Assembly: GCA_002687275.1 (NCBI GenBank)
Contig: NYZT01000048.1
Span: 1-34,176 of the forward strand
Length of the DNA stretch: 34,176 nt
Source: Candidatus Woesearchaeota archaeon
GTDB taxonomy: Archaea; Nanobdellota; Nanobdellia; Woesearchaeales; ARS49
Reading direction: 5' to 3'
Shown: one piece after another, positions 30,718 to 34,176 of the stretch
Position numbering within the stretch: the stretch's first letter is position 1
Layout: every line of letters begins with the position of its first letter
The notes under the pieces: generated by a model
Databases searched by the model: none
Seen by the model: the letters and a program-made list of their open reading frames with translations, nothing else
What the model was told of the DNA's origin: nothing
Translations under genes and position numbers: made by a program

Positions 30718-31443
30718 ATGAACACGGCGGTGTTAGAAGACCTTGGCCTAACGGGGGCAGAAATCAAGGTCTTCCTCACCCTACTAGAAGTAGGTTCCTC
30801 CTCTGCGGGCCCGGTTGTGGGAAAATCGGGCCTGCACAACGCCGTGGTCCACCGAGCGTTGCACAGTCTCGCGGACAAGGGATTGGTGACCTACGTGCTC
30901 GAGGGCAAGGTGAGACGATACGCTTCTGTGCCACCAAAGCACCTCCTAGCATTCATTGATGAAAAGAAGGAGAAAATCCGAAAGCTCCTTCCAGAGCTAG
31001 ACCGACGCAGGCAGCTTGCGACCGCAAAGCCCCAGGGCACGGTGTTTCAGGGAACGCGAGGGGTGCGGGAGTTGATGCAGACGATCCTGGATACCGACAG
31101 CAAGGAGTATTTTTCCTATGGGGGCGCGCGTATATCTGCTGATATTCTCGGCAATCACTTTTGGGATGGCTTTCACCGGAGAAGAATAGAGAAAGGAATC
31201 CGGGCCAAGCTTCTTTTTCATAATTCTATAAGTGACTGGGCAGAGTATTTGCAAAAGAAGAAGCTCACCACTGTAAGACTCATCCCGCACAAATTCGACG
31301 AGTTCACAGAGACGATCATCTGTGGATCACGCGTAGGCATCAACATCTACACAGACAAACCTTTCGGATTCCTGATTGAAGAGCCTGCAGCGGCAGCCTC
31401 GTACAAAGGCTTTTTTGACATGCTATGGAAGCAGGGGGTTTAG
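30718..31443 (+). CDS. TrmB-family transcription regulator
   Basis: 241-aa regulator. The N-terminal winged helix (LEDLGLTGAEIKVFLTLLEVG, HNAVVHRALHSLADKGLVTYVLEGKVRRY) is typical of TrmB-type sugar and nutrient sensors. A helical linker follows (EKKEKIRKLLPELDRRRQ), then a C-terminal effector domain (SYGGARISADILGNHFW to YKGFFDMLW). The start is 25 nt from TTTTATAG, so it is leaderless. It is divergent from the LivK-like receptor, which is probably its target; the ligand is unknown, though sugar or amino acid is likely. The N-terminal GLTGAEIKVFLTLL is a strong family mark. Confidence 0.88.
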   Translation: MNTAVLEDLGLTGAEIKVFLTLLEVGSSSAGPVVGKSGLHNAVVHRALHSLADKGLVTYVLEGKVRRYASVPPKHLLAFIDEKKEKIRKLLPELDRRRQLATAKPQGTVFQGTRGVRELMQTILDTDSKEYFSYGGARISADILGNHFWDGFHRRRIEKGIRAKLLFHNSISDWAEYLQKKKLTTVRLIPHKFDEFTETIICGSRVGINIYTDKPFGFLIEEPAAAASYKGFFDMLWKQGV

Positions 31444-31478
31444 CCACCTTTATATAGTCCCCTTTAAATATTAACGTT

Positions 31479-32651
31479 ATGGATATTTACGCGTGTAGAG
31501 GCCTCGCCAAGCTCAAACCTAGCGCTAAGAAAGCAATAGATGAGGGCCTGGAGGAGCGAACAAAACTAGGTCTAGAAGTGCCTGAGAACATCGACCTTGT
31601 GATTCAGTGGTGCGGAACCCAGAATTGTGACGGTTCTGCGTTCGTGAGTGGCGAAGAGCAAACCGTCATCATCAACGCGCTTCCTAACGTGCGCGACAAT
31701 TTCACGAACTCGCTTTTTTCCAATTATGAAGACGTAACGACGTTCTTTTCTTTGGTTAGCGATTTTATCGGCCGACCAGGTAATGACCCGCAAGTCCTAA
31801 GGTTCCTAAGGGAACCCAAAAAATGTGTCGACGAGTACTACGCGCTACAAAAAGATCCCAAAGTCGTTGAGGAATTCTTGACCGAAAGGGGTTCCACATG
31901 GGAAGATTACCGAAATTTTGTGGTCAACAACGCCAAGCCGGTTAGAATCATGCTGACTAGTCTGAGGAAGAGTCTCCTGGAGCACTGGGAGCAAACAGAC
32001 CTTAACTGGCTGCGCCACGAGATAGACCATCTAGATTTCATGTACAACAGTGAGTTGTGGAAAATAAAGACCCGCAACGGCATGCGAGCTAACAAAGCGG
32101 AGACACAATTTTACGAAAAGAAAACCAAGGCAAACTCAAGACAGCTAGCGGCAGCCAAGACCCAAGCCTTACATTCTACATTAGAGGTCGTGACCTTGCT
32201 AGAGATTCGTGCCCACTTCTTTGACTGGGTACGTGGTGGAGACTGGACTCCTGAGGCAATAGAGAAGGGAGCAACCTTCGCTGCCAACAGCTTCACCTCT
32301 AGCTACGCAACTAGGGGTTTGATGGATGACATACTCCAAGGAATCATGCCCCAACACTGGTCAGATGGGAAGATGGATGCTGCCACAAGCAACATGGTCC
32401 ACAAAGTAGCACTCATGCAGGCGGGCCAAGCCATCCACAGAAGGTATCGTGTTGATTTACAAGACGCAAACGTCGCTCTTTCATCGAAGATTCTCTGCCA
32501 TGAAATCCCTGCATGGCAGGCAACCTTTGTAAAGTACGGTGAAATCGCATCTCGAGCCTGCGCCAAGGCATTTAAGGAAGATCGCTCAAGATTCGCGGCG
32601 GCAAACAAGGCCAAGACCTTTGACGACTATGTTGCCACCTTATCAGCCTGA
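31479..32651 (+). CDS. Putative zinc metalloprotease-like protein with HEIDH motif, 390 aa
   Basis: Not a recognised family. Residues around WLRHEIDHLDFMY form an HExxH zinc-binding motif. A Glu about 60-70 residues further on (TLEVVTLLEIRAHFFDW) could be the third ligand, as in gluzincins. The remainder is helical and charged, with no signal peptide. TTTATATAG (31449-31457) is centred 26 nt upstream of the ATG. A second AT-rich box (TTTAAATA) closer in likely marks the initiation region. A protease role rests on the motif alone. Confidence 0.6.
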   Translation: MDIYACRGLAKLKPSAKKAIDEGLEERTKLGLEVPENIDLVIQWCGTQNCDGSAFVSGEEQTVIINALPNVRDNFTNSLFSNYEDVTTFFSLVSDFIGRPGNDPQVLRFLREPKKCVDEYYALQKDPKVVEEFLTERGSTWEDYRNFVVNNAKPVRIMLTSLRKSLLEHWEQTDLNWLRHEIDHLDFMYNSELWKIKTRNGMRANKAETQFYEKKTKANSRQLAAAKTQALHSTLEVVTLLEIRAHFFDWVRGGDWTPEAIEKGATFAANSFTSSYATRGLMDDILQGIMPQHWSDGKMDAATSNMVHKVALMQAGQAIHRRYRVDLQDANVALSSKILCHEIPAWQATFVKYGEIASRACAKAFKEDRSRFAAANKAKTFDDYVATLSA

Positions 32652-32717
32652 GAATTTCTTACCGGGTAAGCTATCCCACATGAACTCGTGCGATAGGCGT
32701 CAGCGGTTGGTGGCCGA

Positions 32718-33131
32718 TCACCGACTAACCAACTCAAACATCTCGGGAGGGTTGCCAAACGAGATGCCGTTAGCGTAGATCTTGAGTTCGTAGAAAAATC
32801 TCTCGCCGGCTCGGGGTCCAGACACTAGGGTGACGTAGATCTGCTCTTCAGCAGGGTTGTAAGAATGGTAGGTCATGATTAAGGGTTCTGGATACCGCTC
32901 GATGGTGATGCTATTTGGAGCAATAATCATTCGGTGCTCGGTTAGTGTTGAGCGATAGGTCCCCACCTGAATAGATTCTCGAGGTGCGCTGGGCTCAACA
33001 ACCACTGCGCCAACTGGCGTATAACCATCTGGGTTGTACGGAGCGGTAGGCTGCCACACCAACACCTCATGAACCTGGGGCGAGCAGGCTACCAACACAA
33101 GAAGAACGGCTGCCAGCATAACGCCTCTCAT
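32718..33131 (-). CDS. Predicted lipoprotein, 137 aa
   Basis: Signal peptide with lipobox LVAC (MRGVMLAAVLLVLVACS), then a beta-rich domain (MIIAPNSITIERYPEPLIMTYHSYNPAEEQIYVTLVSGP). No family is recognised. TTATATCT centred 24-26 nt upstream supports the start. The 66-bp gap to the HEXXH gene and the short gap to the next gene hold no further feature that I can see. Confidence 0.78.
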   Translation of the reverse strand: MRGVMLAAVLLVLVACSPQVHEVLVWQPTAPYNPDGYTPVGAVVVEPSAPRESIQVGTYRSTLTEHRMIIAPNSITIERYPEPLIMTYHSYNPAEEQIYVTLVSGPRAGERFFYELKIYANGISFGNPPEMFELVSR

Positions 33132-33230
33132 AGGGCGGGGAATGTCTCCTAGATATAAGTTAATTCAGCCCCACTTGTAAGGGATAGCTTAAACCATACC
33201 TATATATACTCATTGTTAGAGTTTAAACAC

Positions 33231-33689
33231 ATGAGATGGGAACTGCTATTGATATTGTTGGTGGCTTGTGCTGCACCTGAAGTGCATGTAGATCGTGTTC
33301 CTGCAGATATGAGAGAACCCACAGGAGTGCCTGCTTCCGTGCCTATTTCTTCTGGTGATCAACAACCAGAAGTTCCTGAAGTTAGTCCAGAACCTCAGCC
33401 AGAAGGCGAGCAAGTACTCAAAACGTTTGAAATAGAAGCCTTTCAGTTTGGCTACGAACCATCAACCATAGAAGTAAACCAAGGGGATCGTGTCCAGATA
33501 ACCGCCTGGAGTAGGGACGTACCCCATGGCCTACGCATACGTGAGTTTGGCTTGAACATGGAACTCAGGGACAAGACGCCGGTAACCGCAGAGTTTGTGG
33601 CCTCAAAGAAAGGAGAGTACTCCTACCGCTGCTCCATACCTTGCGGACACGGCCATAGAGACATGGAAGGCACGCTTATTGTGAAGTAG
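33231..33689 (+). CDS. Cupredoxin lipoprotein with CuA-like copper motif, 152 aa
   Basis: MRWELLLILLVAC is a signal peptide with lipobox LVAC; the track's TTG start is 18 nt too early, since TATATATAC is centred 26 nt before this ATG. A Pro/Glu-rich linker (VPEVSPEPQPEGEQ) leads to a cupredoxin domain. The first ligand is His in VPHGLRI. Then CSIPCGHGHRDM gives Cys, Cys+4, His+8 and Met+11, exactly the CuA ligand spacing of cytochrome oxidase subunit II and nitrous-oxide reductase. No oxidase genes are nearby, so it may be a stand-alone copper electron carrier or COX2-like domain protein. Confidence 0.85.
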   Translation: MRWELLLILLVACAAPEVHVDRVPADMREPTGVPASVPISSGDQQPEVPEVSPEPQPEGEQVLKTFEIEAFQFGYEPSTIEVNQGDRVQITAWSRDVPHGLRIREFGLNMELRDKTPVTAEFVASKKGEYSYRCSIPCGHGHRDMEGTLIVK

Positions 33690-34035
33690 AGCCCCAGTTA
33701 TCCTTGCCATGCAAGAATACAGACAACGTAGCCAGCACAAGACCGAAGTCTCGCACTGCAATCTCGTTATAACCCAAACTAACCGTGATGCCTGCCAAGT
33801 GAAGGGCTAACAATAACGCAGCAGGTCTGGTCAAGAAACCAGAAAGAAGGATGATGCCTAACACGAGCTCTGCAATCCCGTTCACCAACAACAACGTCTC
33901 AGCATACGCGTCAAGCATTACTGGAACGTAGCCCAAAAATGTTTCCGGACTAAGCAACTGGTTGATCCCGAACCATATGAAGACAAGGCTAACACCAACC
34001 CTGACGACAACAGGAGCATACGGACGGAGGTTCAT
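33676..34035 (-). CDS. DoxX-family membrane protein
   Basis: 119-aa protein with four transmembrane helices: PVVVRVGVSLVFIWFGINQLL, AETLLLVNGIAELVLGIILL, ALLLALHLAGITVSL and DFGLVLATLSVFL. The N-terminal RVGVSLVFIWFG and central ELVLGIILLSGFLTR are typical of DoxX/SURF4-like proteins. TATATACC centred 26 nt upstream fixes the start. It is convergent with the cupredoxin gene and overlaps it by 14 nt. DoxX proteins are linked to redox or thiol handling in some organisms; the role here is open. Confidence 0.85.
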   Translation of the reverse strand: MNLRPYAPVVVRVGVSLVFIWFGINQLLSPETFLGYVPVMLDAYAETLLLVNGIAELVLGIILLSGFLTRPAALLLALHLAGITVSLGYNEIAVRDFGLVLATLSVFLHGKDNWGSTSQ

Positions 34036-34075
34036 GGGGAGAGGAAAGGGAAGGAGGTATATAGAGGTTGTGGTG

Positions 34076-34176
34076 TTACCTAATCTCTCTTTCCATTAAA
34101 ATACCTATCTTGCTGGTGTCACGATTGTGGTCAATATCGATAACGTCAAACCCGTTCTTGACAAGATAGGCAAGCA
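34076..34176 (-). CDS. C-terminal end of a truncated gene at the window edge
   Basis: An open frame runs off the end of the window and stops at 34076. The visible part reads LAYLVKNGFDVIDIDHN and ends in GILMEREIR. The pattern (neighbour of Lys-Asn-Gly-Phe, then a strand ending in Met-Glu) resembles the end of GNAT acetyltransferases, but 33 residues are too few to be sure. The preceding gene starts 40 nt away. Confidence 0.5.
   Translation of the reverse strand, partial: LAYLVKNGFDVIDIDHNRDTSKIGILMEREIR

Noticed and set aside
33940-33950. TTTCCGGACT half-site near the DoxX gene
   Set aside because: Only half of the CCGGAA palindrome, inside a coding region, with no TATA at 16 bp.
1-34176. 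CRISPR array, insertion sequence or rRNA
   Set aside because: No regularly spaced repeats, no transposase-like ORF and no rRNA-like segment were seen.

Overview
This window comes from an archaeal chromosome. The evidence is an archaeal-type tryptophanyl-tRNA synthetase, ribosomal protein eS6, Kae1, a membrane-anchored LonB protease, a TrmB-type regulator, tRNA genes without encoded CCA (one with an intron at 37/38), and TATA boxes centred about 25-26 nt upstream of almost every stand-alone start codon. The last point implies mostly leaderless transcripts. Genes inside operons instead join by 1-17 nt overlaps (often ATGA), sometimes with a Shine-Dalgarno sequence. Many short unknown proteins and at least eight predicted lipoproteins with LLAC/LVAC-like lipoboxes suggest a lineage with a decorated cell surface. 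I cannot fix the phylum from this sequence; a DPANN-like or deep euryarchaeal lineage is only a guess.

Layout. 1-5.1 kb: trpS, an intron-bearing tRNA-Ser(CGA), a membrane-anchored HtrA-like protease, two small winged-helix regulators in divergent orientation, tRNA-Glu(CTC) and small unknown or membrane genes. 5.1-7.3 kb: a 140-aa unknown, a 534-aa protein with a transglutaminase-like Cys/His/Asp core, and tRNA-Ser(GGA). 7.3-13.05 kb: a four-gene envelope operon on the minus strand, made of a degenerate sulfatase-fold protein, a type I phosphodiesterase-like lipoprotein, a small lipoprotein and a polytopic membrane protein with a spermidine-synthase-like methyltransferase domain. 13.1-19.1 kb: an MsrA-MsrB fusion lipoprotein, tRNA-Met/Ile2(CAT), a HAD/HIT pair, a DHDPS-family/scramblase-like pair, tRNA-Ala(GGC), and a secreted protein coupled to an anchored transglutaminase-like protein. 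19.1-22.6 kb: VapBC, a CDP-alcohol phosphatidyltransferase, unknowns, tRNA-Ala(CGC) and an alpha/beta-hydrolase lipoprotein. 22.7-27.5 kb: eS6 with a coupled lipoprotein, LonB, a zinc ribbon and Kae1. 27.5-28.96 kb: a compact run of toxin-antitoxin cassettes. 29-34.2 kb: a GNAT acetyltransferase, an orphan LivK-like binding protein facing a TrmB regulator across an 18-bp palindrome, an HEXXH protein, a CuA-like cupredoxin lipoprotein, a DoxX protein and a truncated gene at the edge.

Most notable signal. Four promoters (19.8, 27.8, 28.5 and 28.9 kb) share one module: the palindrome CCGGAANNNTTCCGG exactly 16 bp upstream of a CATATAAAAG-type TATA element, with the start codon 20-22 nt further on. 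They drive VapBC-1, VapBC-2, a DUF4258/YgiT-type pair and a small membrane-anchored protein of unknown function. In three of the four, the palindrome touches or lies within 2 nt of the stop codon of the preceding gene. This looks like a shared regulon of toxin-antitoxin cassettes, or a conserved cassette boundary.

A second unusual signal lies downstream of tRNA-Glu and tRNA-Ala(CGC). Each is followed by a small hairpin and then a longer hairpin whose 3' strand repeats the end of that same tRNA (T-stem plus acceptor), 60-62 nt away. These look like tRNA acceptor/T-arm mimics. I saw no CRISPR array, insertion sequence, rRNA or replication origin. No gene-free stretch exceeds 300 bases; the longest gap between protein genes, 21244-21523, holds tRNA-Ala(CGC) and its hairpins.
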